This document shows, in pieces, positions 52,601-60,318 of a stretch of DNA of 64,000 nucleotides (its first letter is position 1; the number at the start of each line of letters is the position of its first letter). The notes under the pieces are model-generated. The model saw only the letters and a list, made by a program, of their open reading frames with translations. It had not been told where the DNA came from and searched no databases. Both the position numbers and the translations under genes were made by a program. Origin of the DNA: Malikia spinosa. GTDB taxonomy: Bacteria; Pseudomonadota; Gammaproteobacteria; Burkholderiales; Burkholderiaceae_C. The stretch is from positions 1-64,000 of the forward strand of contig NZ_PVLR01000015.1 in assembly GCF_002980625.1 (NCBI RefSeq), in the 5' to 3' direction.

Positions 52601-52938
52601 GGGGCCGGATACCGATCGAGGTATTCGTCGGCGGCGAAGCCGCCTGGACTGCGGCCAGCCAGCGCTGGCAGGCCTTGCTGGCGGATGGCCTGCGCGCCTA
52701 CCTGACCGGCCCCGAACTCACGCTCGAGCCCTCGGGCGCGCGCTGCCACATGGCGCTGACAGGCAGCTACCCGCGCGCAAGCGCGCTCGCGCTGTCGTCC
52801 CGTGTCGACGCCATCGTCATGGCCGTGCCAGTGCAGGAATTCGTCGCGACCGAATTCCCTTTCGAGGGCCTGGACCGCCTGGGCGAAAAAGCAACCCGAC
52901 ATGCACGCGCCAGCGGCCAGTCAGCCAGCGCGCACTGA
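49639..52938 (+). CDS. AMP-forming ligase fused to cyanophycin-synthetase-like ATP-grasp
   Basis: 1099 residues from a GTG with GGAGG six bases upstream. Residues 1-495 are a full adenylate-forming ligase: ITGSGSTGRPK (149-159), YGINE (296-300), PGDL (375-378), GRADHMLIMNGINIYP (391-406) and the C-terminal lysine K482 in NPEGK. A basic linker (RRQRRQRLQR, 517-526) precedes a cyanophycin-synthetase-like N region and ATP-grasp (about 690-965: VVKPLDRDRGEGVTV, DSVPPAGTWVALR, GLDIAGIDLI, LNEVNHAP). Residues 989-1080 look like a Mur-ligase remnant without its P-loop. No carrier domain is present. It probably activates an acid and forms an amide bond; substrates are unknown. Confidence 0.88.
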   Translation: MQRNITFDLIGHAQARPDAAALLLPHRTISFRELDQKVWQYAAALHAQGVRAGQVVGLSFVEELGLVLTLLALARLGATAYSIPRSATPSQRRQLADQAAIAWLASDQPERFESGVASLRLERQAIEASPARIDKRLLEPAPDAPWLLITGSGSTGRPKLIPVSHAQGRARSELGAKALGLTASDRVAALSHFDFSTSKFRLHEALWAGAACALELWGEAPQLLQRCASDRLSVLYGTVFHAEKLIAALPTGSQETLPALPALPMLRAFELTASTVSDDLRQRFRQALTPQLYVRYGINEAGPVAIAAPPEVYQIAGTVGSPPAGVEIELVDRRGQALPPGTVGLVRIRTPALVDGYLGDAEASQASFQDGWFLPGDLGLLTREGQLVFYGRADHMLIMNGINIYPAEIEQLMAAHPAVADVAVVPVQHRVHQDIPVCALTLRAGATLSEQALLDHASSQLGARGPYRVLIVEAIPRNPEGKLMRAELLRLIGTRLLAPGAPTDSQGQKPAPAASQRRQRRQRLQRFEQVFTLPAPVDLPALDCWLSQVLQSPIETIDSAGLPQSPPSAQQEGARQWLWRALLLARQLLQASRIPVFDPPQILALGGPDPTTGHWQAQVGLALVQQLPLALYSEALTAALRLCELAASQTLTEASLEGFYAEAQRVVSRLTHLMPPGKSTLPVLQAAHDKGIPFMHLGGGVFQLGWGSKSHRIDRSATELDSAIGARLAQNKALTARLLQGAGLPAPQHQVVTDAATALATAQRLGWPVVVKPLDRDRGEGVTVDVADGAALQAAFAAAQGLSPSRQVIVERQVAGCCHRLFIDRGRLLYAVKRLPMSVLADGQRPVAELVQAELEAQRRLPPWQRSKIQPLDALALSALAAAGYSADSVPPAGTWVALRRIESTAWGGVDEDVSAIVHPENLRIALDASRLFGLDIAGIDLITPDITRPWFENGAILNEVNHAPQLGGGEISRRQIPVLLDLLIQDRGRIPIEVFVGGEAAWTAASQRWQALLADGLRAYLTGPELTLEPSGARCHMALTGSYPRASALALSSRVDAIVMAVPVQEFVATEFPFEGLDRLGEKATRHARASGQSASAH
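51187..51213 (+). repeat. 9-bp imperfect tandem repeat encoding the Arg/Gln linker
   Basis: Copies of CGTCGACAG (the last diverged) encode RRQRRQRLQ between the two halves of the ligase fusion. The unit is in frame, so the linker can change length by slippage. A similar 9-bp repeat (CCTGCCGGC, about 50406-50431) encodes LPALPALP earlier in the gene. Confidence 0.7.
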
Positions 52939-53058
52939 ATCAACCACTTTCCGGTCTTTTCGAATTAAACTGACAGAAAACGAAATGCTGAGATATCCAA
53001 CAAGGACATACCAGCATGAATACATGGTTACACATTGCTTTCATTGACATACCGAAAC

Positions 53059-53688
53059 ATGCTGCGATCCCTATCCTCCTCGCCACAAGGCAGCTGGCCT
53101 GCCAGGCGCCAGCGTGGCTTGACCCTGCTGGAGCTGATGGTGACGGTCGCGATCGTGGCAATTCTCGGCGCACTCGCCACCCCTTCCTTCAAGACCATGA
53201 TCCAGGCCAACCGGACCCGAACCGTAGCCAGCGAGTTGATGGGCATGTTGAATCTGGCCCGCTCCGAGGCGGCGCGCCGCAGCCAGCCGGTCAGCGTATG
53301 CCGCAGCAGCGATGGCAGCAGCTGCTCATCCACGGGCACGGGCTGGGACAGCGGATGGATCGCCTTTGTCAACGAGGACGGCATCAGCGAGGGGGCAGCG
53401 CCCGCACGCGACAGCAATGAGTTACTGCTGCAGACCAGACAAGACCTGCCGACTGGAGTCACCGTGCGCCCGAACAGCAACTTCACGAACGGAATCACCT
53501 TCCTGCGCACAGGCCTGGTCTGGGGGCTGGGAAGCGGAACCTTCGCGGTTTGCGCCAACAGGGAGCTCAACCAGTCCCAGGCCATCCTGGTGATCGCGAC
53601 CCGATCGGTGCTGGCGACCGACAGCGATGACAACGGCATCCCCGAAAAAGGCGACGGCAGCAATCTGCAGAACTGCGAGAGCCCATGA
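53059..53688 (+). CDS. fimT: FimT/GspH-type minor pseudopilin
   Basis: 209 residues from the ATG at 53059 (a TTG at 53035 is the alternative). A basic leader ends in the type III signal RQRGLTLLELMVTVAIVAILGALATPSF, with cleavage after G and Glu at +5. The C-terminal domain (LNLARSEAARRSQPVSVCRSSDGSSC) is the GspH/FimT fold. It starts the minor-pilin run and may help DNA uptake or pilus initiation. The 120 bases upstream (52939-53058) are AT-rich and probably carry its promoter, but I could not define boxes. Confidence 0.9.
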   Translation: MLRSLSSSPQGSWPARRQRGLTLLELMVTVAIVAILGALATPSFKTMIQANRTRTVASELMGMLNLARSEAARRSQPVSVCRSSDGSSCSSTGTGWDSGWIAFVNEDGISEGAAPARDSNELLLQTRQDLPTGVTVRPNSNFTNGITFLRTGLVWGLGSGTFAVCANRELNQSQAILVIATRSVLATDSDDNGIPEKGDGSNLQNCESP

Positions 53689-54164
53689 CCCGCCACTCCT
53701 ACCCCGCGCGCGGCAGTTCCCTGCTAGAAGTCTTGGTCACGATCGTGATCATGACGATCGGACTGCTGGGTCTGGCCAAGCTGCAGGTCAGCAACCTGCA
53801 CAACAACCAAAGCACCCTGCACCGCGCAGAAGCCACCTTCCTGGCCAACGACATCCTCGACAGCATGCGCGTGCTCAACAACATCAATCACGACCAGTCG
53901 GCGGCTTACGTGGTGGCTCCCGGTGGCAGTTCGGCAGCCGCCGGCCCCAGCGGCGTGGCAATTGAAGATGTCAGCGCTTGGAAGGATCGGATCGCGCAGG
54001 CGCTGCCGGACGGCGACGGTCATGTCGAGTTTGACGCAGACTCCCGCACCGCCAGCATCTGGATCGAATGGAACGACCGCCGATCAGGCGCGCCTGACTG
54101 CCAAGAAGGCTGCAGCTGCACCGAGACCAGGCCCGCCTGCTTCAAGACCGAGGGGGGGGTATGA
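53685..54164 (+). CDS. pilV: Minor pilin PilV
   Basis: 159 residues. A short leader and prepilin site ARGSSLLEVLVTIVIMTIGLLGLAKLQ define a PilV/GspI-like minor pilin. Its start overlaps the fimT stop by four bases. The last codons run through an eight-G tract (54152-54159) and its TGA overlaps the pilW ATG. It would sit in the pilus tip complex with PilW, PilX and PilY1. Confidence 0.92.
   Translation: MTRHSYPARGSSLLEVLVTIVIMTIGLLGLAKLQVSNLHNNQSTLHRAEATFLANDILDSMRVLNNINHDQSAAYVVAPGGSSAAAGPSGVAIEDVSAWKDRIAQALPDGDGHVEFDADSRTASIWIEWNDRRSGAPDCQEGCSCTETRPACFKTEGGV
54152..54159 (+). repeat. Poly-G tract (G8) at the pilV-pilW junction
   Basis: Eight consecutive G one base before the pilW ATG, inside the last codons of pilV. 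The tract also supplies the pilW ribosome site. One added G would remove the pilV stop and put pilV in frame with pilW. Confidence 0.85.
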
Positions 54165-55210
54165 AATTGCGTCGCCATGCCCGCGGGCTGACCCTGGTCG
54201 AACTGCTGGTCAGTATCAGCATCGGACTGGTCGTCGTCGGCGCCCTGGTGGCCCTCTACCTGAGTACGGCCCGCAGCTACCGTCAGCTCGAGGCACTGAG
54301 TCAACTGCAGTCGAATGCGCGTTATGTGTTCGAGATCATGGGCTACGACATCCGGATGGCGGGCAACATGACTTGCCAGATACCGGGCCAGGCCAACCCC
54401 AGCAACTTCATCAACAACTACGCCGCCCAATGGTGGAGCAACACCGACCGGCCGCTGTTCGGACAGGACGAAACCGCAGACAGCAACGCGGTGGGCGATG
54501 CCAACTTCCCCCAGACCGCACCGGGCGGCTACGGGCCTAACGCGCTCCGAGGCGACACCCTGATCGTGCTGCGCGCCAACGCTGACGACACAGCACCTGG
54601 TGTCGTTTCCAGTTACAGCACCGGCTCCACCAACCCGATCGCCTTGAGCAGCGGCAGTTTCAATATCGGCAGCCTGCTGCTGCTGACCGACTGCCAAACG
54701 ACGGCCTCGCTGTTCCAGATGACGGGTAATACAGGCGGCATCCAGCACAGCACAGCACTGACCACCGGCTCCAGCCAGGACATGACCGGAGCCAAGCTGC
54801 TGCCGCTCTCTGCCAACGCCTACTACCTGCGCAACAGTGGCCGCAAGTACAGCCGCAGCAACAGCTTAATCCCGTCGCTCTACCGTCAGACCTTGACTAC
54901 CAGCAGCAATGCCCCTGCCACCTCGGCCGAGGAACTGGTCAGCGGCGTCACGGACCTGCAAATTCTTTATGGCATGGGAACACCCAACGCCGACGGTACC
55001 CTGGTCATCAGTGCCTATGTCGAGGCAAGGAACGTGACCGACTGGACCAGGGTGCTGGCGGTGCGCGTGACCGTGATGCTCGAATCCCAGGACGACAACG
55101 TGAGCACCGCAAGCAGCAGCTTCACGCTCGGCAACGGGACCGTCATCACCGACCGCCGGCTGCGTCGCAGCTACACGATGACCTTCGGCCTGCGCAAGCG
55201 ACTGTCATGA
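54161..55210 (+). CDS. pilW: Minor pilin PilW
   Basis: 349 residues. Prepilin site HARGLTLVELLVSISIGLVVVGALVALYLS, then the long PilW C-terminal region (SQLQSNARYVFEIMGYDIRMAGNM). PilW is a larger minor pilin of the tip-priming complex. It overlaps pilV and pilX by four bases each, indicating coupled translation. Confidence 0.93.
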   Translation: MKLRRHARGLTLVELLVSISIGLVVVGALVALYLSTARSYRQLEALSQLQSNARYVFEIMGYDIRMAGNMTCQIPGQANPSNFINNYAAQWWSNTDRPLFGQDETADSNAVGDANFPQTAPGGYGPNALRGDTLIVLRANADDTAPGVVSSYSTGSTNPIALSSGSFNIGSLLLLTDCQTTASLFQMTGNTGGIQHSTALTTGSSQDMTGAKLLPLSANAYYLRNSGRKYSRSNSLIPSLYRQTLTTSSNAPATSAEELVSGVTDLQILYGMGTPNADGTLVISAYVEARNVTDWTRVLAVRVTVMLESQDDNVSTASSSFTLGNGTVITDRRLRRSYTMTFGLRKRLS

Positions 55211-55851
55211 ACGCCTACCACCATCGCCCCCAAGCCCGCCGTGGCCAGCGCGGCATCGTGCTGATCACCGGACTGCTGCTGCTGGTGCTGATCACGCTGG
55301 TCGTGCTGGCGGCCTCGCGCAGCGGACGCCTGCAGGCCGTCATGAGCAGCAACACGCGCGACCGTGACCTGGCCTTCCAGGCGGCCGAAGCCGCGCTGGT
55401 GGACGCCGAGGAAAGGCTGGCGTTCGAGTACCACGCCCTGTTCACGGACAGCACCAACAGCAACGTGGAAAACGTGGCGGCCGGCCTGCTCAACCGCAGC
55501 GCCCTCAGTGGCAGCGCCAAGACCGGGATCATTGTCAAGGCATCGAAGGCCGATTACTGGGTCAGCCCCGCTGGTGCGGACGGCTACGGCTGGTTCGACG
55601 CCAACGGAGCGATCGACACCAGCAAGTCGATCGCGACCAGCCATGCCATCGAGGGCGTGGATCAGCAGCCGAGATTCGCGATCGAGTACCTGGGCACGGC
55701 CGCACCTTCAGTGGACTGCACGTTGCCTCAGACGCACTACCGCTACCGCATCACCGCACTGGCGGTTGGGGCCTCGACCGGGTTGCGCAAGCAGGCCGAC
55801 ACCCGGGTGCTGCTGCAGAGCGAATACCGCTTGTGCCTGGAAGCCAGCTGA
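55207..55851 (+). CDS. pilX: Minor pilin PilX
   Basis: 214 residues. The leader RRGQRGIVLITGLLLLVLITLVVLAASRSG lacks Glu at +5, as is normal for PilX/GspK-like proteins, followed by MSSNTRDRDLAFQAAEAALVDAEERL. GspK/PilX-type pilins cap the tip. Its stop codon lies in a 10-bp tandem duplication at 55841-55860. Confidence 0.92.
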   Translation: MNAYHHRPQARRGQRGIVLITGLLLLVLITLVVLAASRSGRLQAVMSSNTRDRDLAFQAAEAALVDAEERLAFEYHALFTDSTNSNVENVAAGLLNRSALSGSAKTGIIVKASKADYWVSPAGADGYGWFDANGAIDTSKSIATSHAIEGVDQQPRFAIEYLGTAAPSVDCTLPQTHYRYRITALAVGASTGLRKQADTRVLLQSEYRLCLEAS

Positions 55852-55860
55852 AGCCAGCTG
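55841..55860 (+). repeat. 10-bp perfect tandem duplication at the end of pilX
   Basis: AAGCCAGCTG occurs twice in direct succession; the pilX stop codon TGA spans the junction. Loss of one copy would remove the stop and put pilX in frame with the pilY1 start at 55892. Confidence 0.85.
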
Positions 55861-55891
55861 CCCCCACCGACATGCCCAGAGGGAATCCACC

Positions 55892-58800
55892 ATGAAGCGC
55901 ATCAGCCTGAAACTGGCCCTGACAAGCGTGCTGCTGCTGTCTGGCCCGGCAGACAGCTTCGACATCGAGCATGTGCCACTGTTCCTGTCGAACCAGGTCG
56001 ACCCCAACCTGATCCTGACGCTCGATGATTCAGGCAGCATGAGGCGGGCCTATGTGCCCGAGCTTTGCGGCGACAGCAGCGACTGCGCCGCGCTCGACAA
56101 CCGCTGGGCCAAATCCGCGCAAGGCAACGGGCTCTACTACAACCCCCAGGTGCTCTATTCGGCGCCAGTGGGCGCTGACCGAAAGACGCTCGACACCCAG
56201 TTCGATGCCGCCTGGCGCAACGGCTACTACCGGACCTCCACCTTCAACCAGACAGTCGACCTGTCGAGCAATTACCGGCCTACCGCAGCACTCGACATGA
56301 CAGGCTATACATCCTGTGCAGCAGGCGGCGGTAGCGATGGCGACTACGAATGCTATATGGGGCATTTCACCGGCCAGAACAGCGAGCGGGAAGTCAGTGG
56401 CGTGATGCTGGGCAACAAGAACAACCAAGAGGTACCCTACTTCGACATCACCGGTTTTGTCGATGTGGACGGCAGCGTAAAGGGTGTCGACCCCGGCAGC
56501 AATCTGATCAGCGTGAGCGTCAACGGCGTCGCGTTCAGCGGCGACGGCAACTCCGTCAGGGACAATTGCAATCCCAGCGTCCAACCCGCAGACGGACGCT
56601 TCAGGAGCAGGCTCATCAACAGCAACACCCTGCGCCTGTGCTTCAATGAAAACAACAGTGGTGCGGCTGTGGTCGTTCGCCTCAAGGTATCGGCGTCAAG
56701 CCAGAGCGGGGAGCCGACCAGCGCGTTCGGCGGTGTGCCGGCCTATTACTATCTGTTCGATCCGAGCCAGTCCGGCTGCGCCGACCCGGTCGCGCAGAAG
56801 AAGAACAACAGCTGCTACCGCTATGTGCGGGTCGGTTCCACCTCGGGCCCCAACGGCAGCGACGAGCGGCAGAATTTTGCCAACTGGTATTCCTTCTACC
56901 GTACCCGCAACCTCGCGACGCAGGGCAGCGCCTCGCTGGCCTTCTCGGAGCTCAGTCCCAGGATTCGCGTGGCTTGGCAGGCGCTCAATACCTGCCATGA
57001 CAAGGCCAATGACCAGTTGGTCACGCCCAACTGCTCAGGCTGGATAGGTCAGTTCGGCAGCAACGCGATCCAGGAGTTCGGCGACAGCCAGAGCCAGCAC
57101 CGCAAGAACTTCTACAACTGGCTGTTCAGGCTGCCCACGTCCGGCGACACGCCGCTGCGCCAGGCCATGGGTCGAGCCGGGCGCTATTTCAGCGACACCA
57201 CGACGGCGAACAGCCCCTACGCCAACAGCCCCGGCAGCGTCGGTTCAGGCCAGTTCAGCTGCCGGCGCAACTATCACGCACTGATGACGGACGGCATCTG
57301 GAACGACGACAAGGACTCCAACGATACCGATGACAACAACGGCCAGACGCTGCCAGACGGCACCCGCTACAAGAACAGCGCCGACTATGCCCAGGTCTAC
57401 GCTGACTCCACGCCGCACACCCTGGCCGACATGGCCTTCTACTACTGGCTGACCGATCTGGCGCCGTCGCTGAGCGACAACCTCAGCCCGATCACGACCG
57501 AGGAAGACAGCGACGGCAACGGGCAGCTCGATCAGGCCGAGACGATCTACTGGAATCCCAAGAACAACCCGGCCAGCTGGCAGCATATGGTGAACTTCAC
57601 GGTCGGTCTCGGCCTGACCGATTTCCTGGGCGCCGCCGGACTGAACTGGAGCGGCGACATGTACGGCGGCAGTTACTCGAGCTTGCGCTCTGGGGCGCTG
57701 GAGTGGCCCCCAGCGACCAAGTGGATGGGCAAGACCGATCCGAAATACGCCGATATCTACGGCAAGAGCGCGCCCGACCTCTGGCATACGGCCGTCAACA
57801 GCCGCGGTCGCTTCTTCAGCGCCGAGACGCCAGAAACCCTGCAGTACTCGTTCGAGAAGCTGCTGTCACTGATCGAGGCCGCTACCCCGACCGCCGCCGC
57901 ACTGGCCACCAACTCGACCAGGACCAGCGGCAGCGCGGGCCAGAGCACCCGCATCTTCCAGGCCCGCTTCGACACGCGCTACTGGAGCGGACAGCTGTAT
58001 GCACTCGAGGTCAATGCGGTCAGCGGCAGCGTGAGCGGTCCGGTCTGGAACGCAGCAACCATGCTGCCGGCGCCCGACGCCAGGTCGATCTACATCAGGA
58101 AAGGCAACGCCAGTGAAAACCTGACCTGGGGCAATCTGACGAACGACCAGAAAAACCATCTGAACCAGTCAGACAACCTGGGCAGCCAGCGCCTGAACTG
58201 GCTGCGCGGCGACCACAGCCTGGAACAGCGCTACACCGGTGGCCAGTTTCGCAACCGGATCACCTTCGAGCGCCAGTACGACGGCACAGCCAGGCAGGAC
58301 CGCAGCGAATGGGTACTGGGCGACATCATTTCCTCGGATCCGGCCTATCTCGGCGCCGACAACCAGCATTACGACCAGCTGGCGGCGGGCAGCGACGGCA
58401 AGTCCAGTTATGCGGCCTATGTCAGCTACAAGAAAACCCGGGCACCGATGATCTACGTCGGTGCCAATGACGGCATGCTGCATGCGTTCCGGGCCAGCGA
58501 TGGCGTCGAACAATTTGCCGTGATTCCGAACGCCGTCTTTCCCAACCTGCACCTGCTGACCAGTCCGGACTACAGCCACCGCTACTTCGTGGACGGCTCA
58601 CCTGGCGCTGGCGATGCCTACCTGAACAATTCCCTGTCGGACAGCTCGGGCTGGAACAGCGTGGTCGTCTCCGGCTTGCGCAGCGGGGGCAAGTCGGTGT
58701 TCGCGGTCGACGCCACCAACCCGGCCAACGCTTCGCCCGCCAGGTTCATGTGGGAATTCAACGCCGACGGGTCCGACAACGACATGGGCTACAGCTACAG

Positions 58801-59830
58801 CCAGCCACAGGTGGTCAGGCTCAATGACGGCAACTGGGCCGCCGTGTTCGGCAATGGCTACAACAGCAGCAAAGGCGGGGTTCACCTCTATGTGGTCAGG
58901 CTGTCCGACGGGGTCCTGATCAAGAAGATCACGGCCCTGGCGACCGACAGCGACAATGGCCTGGCGACCCCGACGCTGGTCGACAGCGATGGCGACCGCA
59001 TCGTCGACATGGCCTATGCCGGCGACCTGAAGGGCAATCTGTGGAAGTTCGACCTCAAGTCGGGGTCCTCTTCGAGCTGGAGCGTGTCCAAGCTGTTCAC
59101 GGCCCTGGACAGCAGCGGCAACGCACAGCCGATCACGGTCCAGCCCAGCGCCATCAAGGGCGATGGCGGTTTCTGGGTGTTCCTGGGCACCGGCCGGCTG
59201 CTCGCGAAAGAGGACATCGGGACGACCGCCATGTCGCGCCTGCAGAGTTTCTACGGGCTCTGGGACAATGGTCTGTCAATCAGCGGGCGCAATGCGCTGG
59301 TTGAGCAGAAGGTCACGAACACCACGAGCAAGAACGGCATGAGCTTGCGGGTCACATCGGACAACGCAGTCGATCTCACCAACCCCAATCAGCGCGGCTG
59401 GTACATGGACCTGCCCGACAGCGGGGAACGGGTGATCGCGGAGGCTACGACCGTGATCGACAACGTCAATTCGGCCGACAACCGCATCATCTTCACGACC
59501 GCCGTTCCGTCTGCCGACCCCTGCAATGCACAGGGCTCGAGCTGGCTGATGGAGCTGTCGTTCAAGGGGCGACGCCCGAGCAAACCGGTGTTCGACTTGA
59601 ACCAGGACTACCAGTTCAAGACCGGCGACGATACCGTGCTCGACGGCGTGATCCCGACCGGAATGGGCTCCATCGTCGGACTGATGGACTCGGTGACCTG
59701 GCTGGACCGGGATGCCAAGGTCGGCTTCAAGCTGGTGCCGGGAACGCGGGGCAAGGTCCAGACCGTCACCAACCGCGGACGCGGTGTAGCCGGCACCCCC
59801 CGGCGCGTCAACTGGCAGCAGTTGATGTGA
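55892..59830 (+). CDS. pilY1: Type IV pilus tip adhesin PilY1
   Basis: 1312 residues from the ATG at 55892; the frame is open far upstream but overlaps pilX. A signal peptide (ISLKLALTSVLLLSGPADS) is followed by a von Willebrand A-like region whose metal motif is LTLDDSGSM, a long variable N-terminal half, and the C-terminal PilY1 beta-propeller (MIYVGANDGMLHAFRASDG, YFVDGSPGAGDAY, VVSGLRSGGKSVFAVDATNP). An EF-hand-like calcium loop, VDSDGDRIVD, is present near residue 1030. It supports adhesion and twitching. It starts 40 bases after pilX. Confidence 0.95.
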   Translation: MKRISLKLALTSVLLLSGPADSFDIEHVPLFLSNQVDPNLILTLDDSGSMRRAYVPELCGDSSDCAALDNRWAKSAQGNGLYYNPQVLYSAPVGADRKTLDTQFDAAWRNGYYRTSTFNQTVDLSSNYRPTAALDMTGYTSCAAGGGSDGDYECYMGHFTGQNSEREVSGVMLGNKNNQEVPYFDITGFVDVDGSVKGVDPGSNLISVSVNGVAFSGDGNSVRDNCNPSVQPADGRFRSRLINSNTLRLCFNENNSGAAVVVRLKVSASSQSGEPTSAFGGVPAYYYLFDPSQSGCADPVAQKKNNSCYRYVRVGSTSGPNGSDERQNFANWYSFYRTRNLATQGSASLAFSELSPRIRVAWQALNTCHDKANDQLVTPNCSGWIGQFGSNAIQEFGDSQSQHRKNFYNWLFRLPTSGDTPLRQAMGRAGRYFSDTTTANSPYANSPGSVGSGQFSCRRNYHALMTDGIWNDDKDSNDTDDNNGQTLPDGTRYKNSADYAQVYADSTPHTLADMAFYYWLTDLAPSLSDNLSPITTEEDSDGNGQLDQAETIYWNPKNNPASWQHMVNFTVGLGLTDFLGAAGLNWSGDMYGGSYSSLRSGALEWPPATKWMGKTDPKYADIYGKSAPDLWHTAVNSRGRFFSAETPETLQYSFEKLLSLIEAATPTAAALATNSTRTSGSAGQSTRIFQARFDTRYWSGQLYALEVNAVSGSVSGPVWNAATMLPAPDARSIYIRKGNASENLTWGNLTNDQKNHLNQSDNLGSQRLNWLRGDHSLEQRYTGGQFRNRITFERQYDGTARQDRSEWVLGDIISSDPAYLGADNQHYDQLAAGSDGKSSYAAYVSYKKTRAPMIYVGANDGMLHAFRASDGVEQFAVIPNAVFPNLHLLTSPDYSHRYFVDGSPGAGDAYLNNSLSDSSGWNSVVVSGLRSGGKSVFAVDATNPANASPARFMWEFNADGSDNDMGYSYSQPQVVRLNDGNWAAVFGNGYNSSKGGVHLYVVRLSDGVLIKKITALATDSDNGLATPTLVDSDGDRIVDMAYAGDLKGNLWKFDLKSGSSSSWSVSKLFTALDSSGNAQPITVQPSAIKGDGGFWVFLGTGRLLAKEDIGTTAMSRLQSFYGLWDNGLSISGRNALVEQKVTNTTSKNGMSLRVTSDNAVDLTNPNQRGWYMDLPDSGERVIAEATTVIDNVNSADNRIIFTTAVPSADPCNAQGSSWLMELSFKGRRPSKPVFDLNQDYQFKTGDDTVLDGVIPTGMGSIVGLMDSVTWLDRDAKVGFKLVPGTRGKVQTVTNRGRGVAGTPRRVNWQQLM

Positions 59831-59842
59831 CAAGATGAGGAC

Positions 59843-60289
59843 ATGAGCTTGACTAGACACCCGCGACCGATGCGCAACTCTTGCGGCTTCAGCTTGATCG
59901 AGCTGATGATCACGATCGCCATCGTCGGAATCCTGGCCTCGATCGCCCTGCCGTCCTATGTCAGCTATCTGGCGCGGGGCAAGCGGGCCGAGGCCAAGCA
60001 GGCCCTGCTGGAGAACGCCCTGTTCCTCGAAACCCACTACACGACGCGCGGTTTCTATTCGACCGCCAAGGGCAACAGCACCGCCCCCACCCTCCCGGTC
60101 ACCCAGGCACCTAGGTCGGGCACTGCCAACTACACCATCAGCGCCAGCGTCAGCAACACGGGCTATAGCCTGACGGCGACGGCGGTGAATTCGATGGCCA
60201 GCGACGCATGCGGCAATTTCACGCTGAACCAGACCGGCACCCAGGGCGTGAGCGGTTCGCTCGGCGTGGCTGACTGCTGGAACCGCTAG
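59843..60289 (+). CDS. pilE: Type IV pilin PilE-like protein
   Basis: 148 residues from the ATG at 59843, with GAGGA upstream; an internal ATG at 59870 would give a conventional short leader. The mature N-terminus [42 protein letters not shown] has Glu at +5. Two cysteines near the C-terminus ([16 protein letters not shown]) would form the D-region disulphide. As the last gene after pilY1 it matches the minor pilin PilE of the fimT-pilVWXY1E operon rather than the major pilin. Confidence 0.92.
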   Translation: MSLTRHPRPMRNSCGFSLIELMITIAIVGILASIALPSYVSYLARGKRAEAKQALLENALFLETHYTTRGFYSTAKGNSTAPTLPVTQAPRSGTANYTISASVSNTGYSLTATAVNSMASDACGNFTLNQTGTQGVSGSLGVADCWNR

Positions 60290-60292
60290 CGG

Positions 60293-60318
60293 CGGCTTCG
60301 GACGGACTGAGCCGTTTT
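60293..60318 (+). terminator. Possible terminator after pilE
   Basis: CGGCT-N12-AGCCG followed by TTTT lies directly after the pilE stop, in the 28-base gap to the convergent msrP gene. The stem is short, so efficiency is doubtful. Confidence 0.4.

Noticed and set aside
53016-53420. Open frame starting MNTWLHIAFIDIPKHAAIP before fimT
   Set aside because: It overlaps fimT in another frame, has no family resemblance and its composition changes where fimT begins.
55364-55891. N-terminal extension of pilY1 through pilX
   Set aside because: PilX is a recognisable prepilin in its own frame and the pilY1 signal peptide begins at 55892; the extension is out-of-frame pilX sequence.
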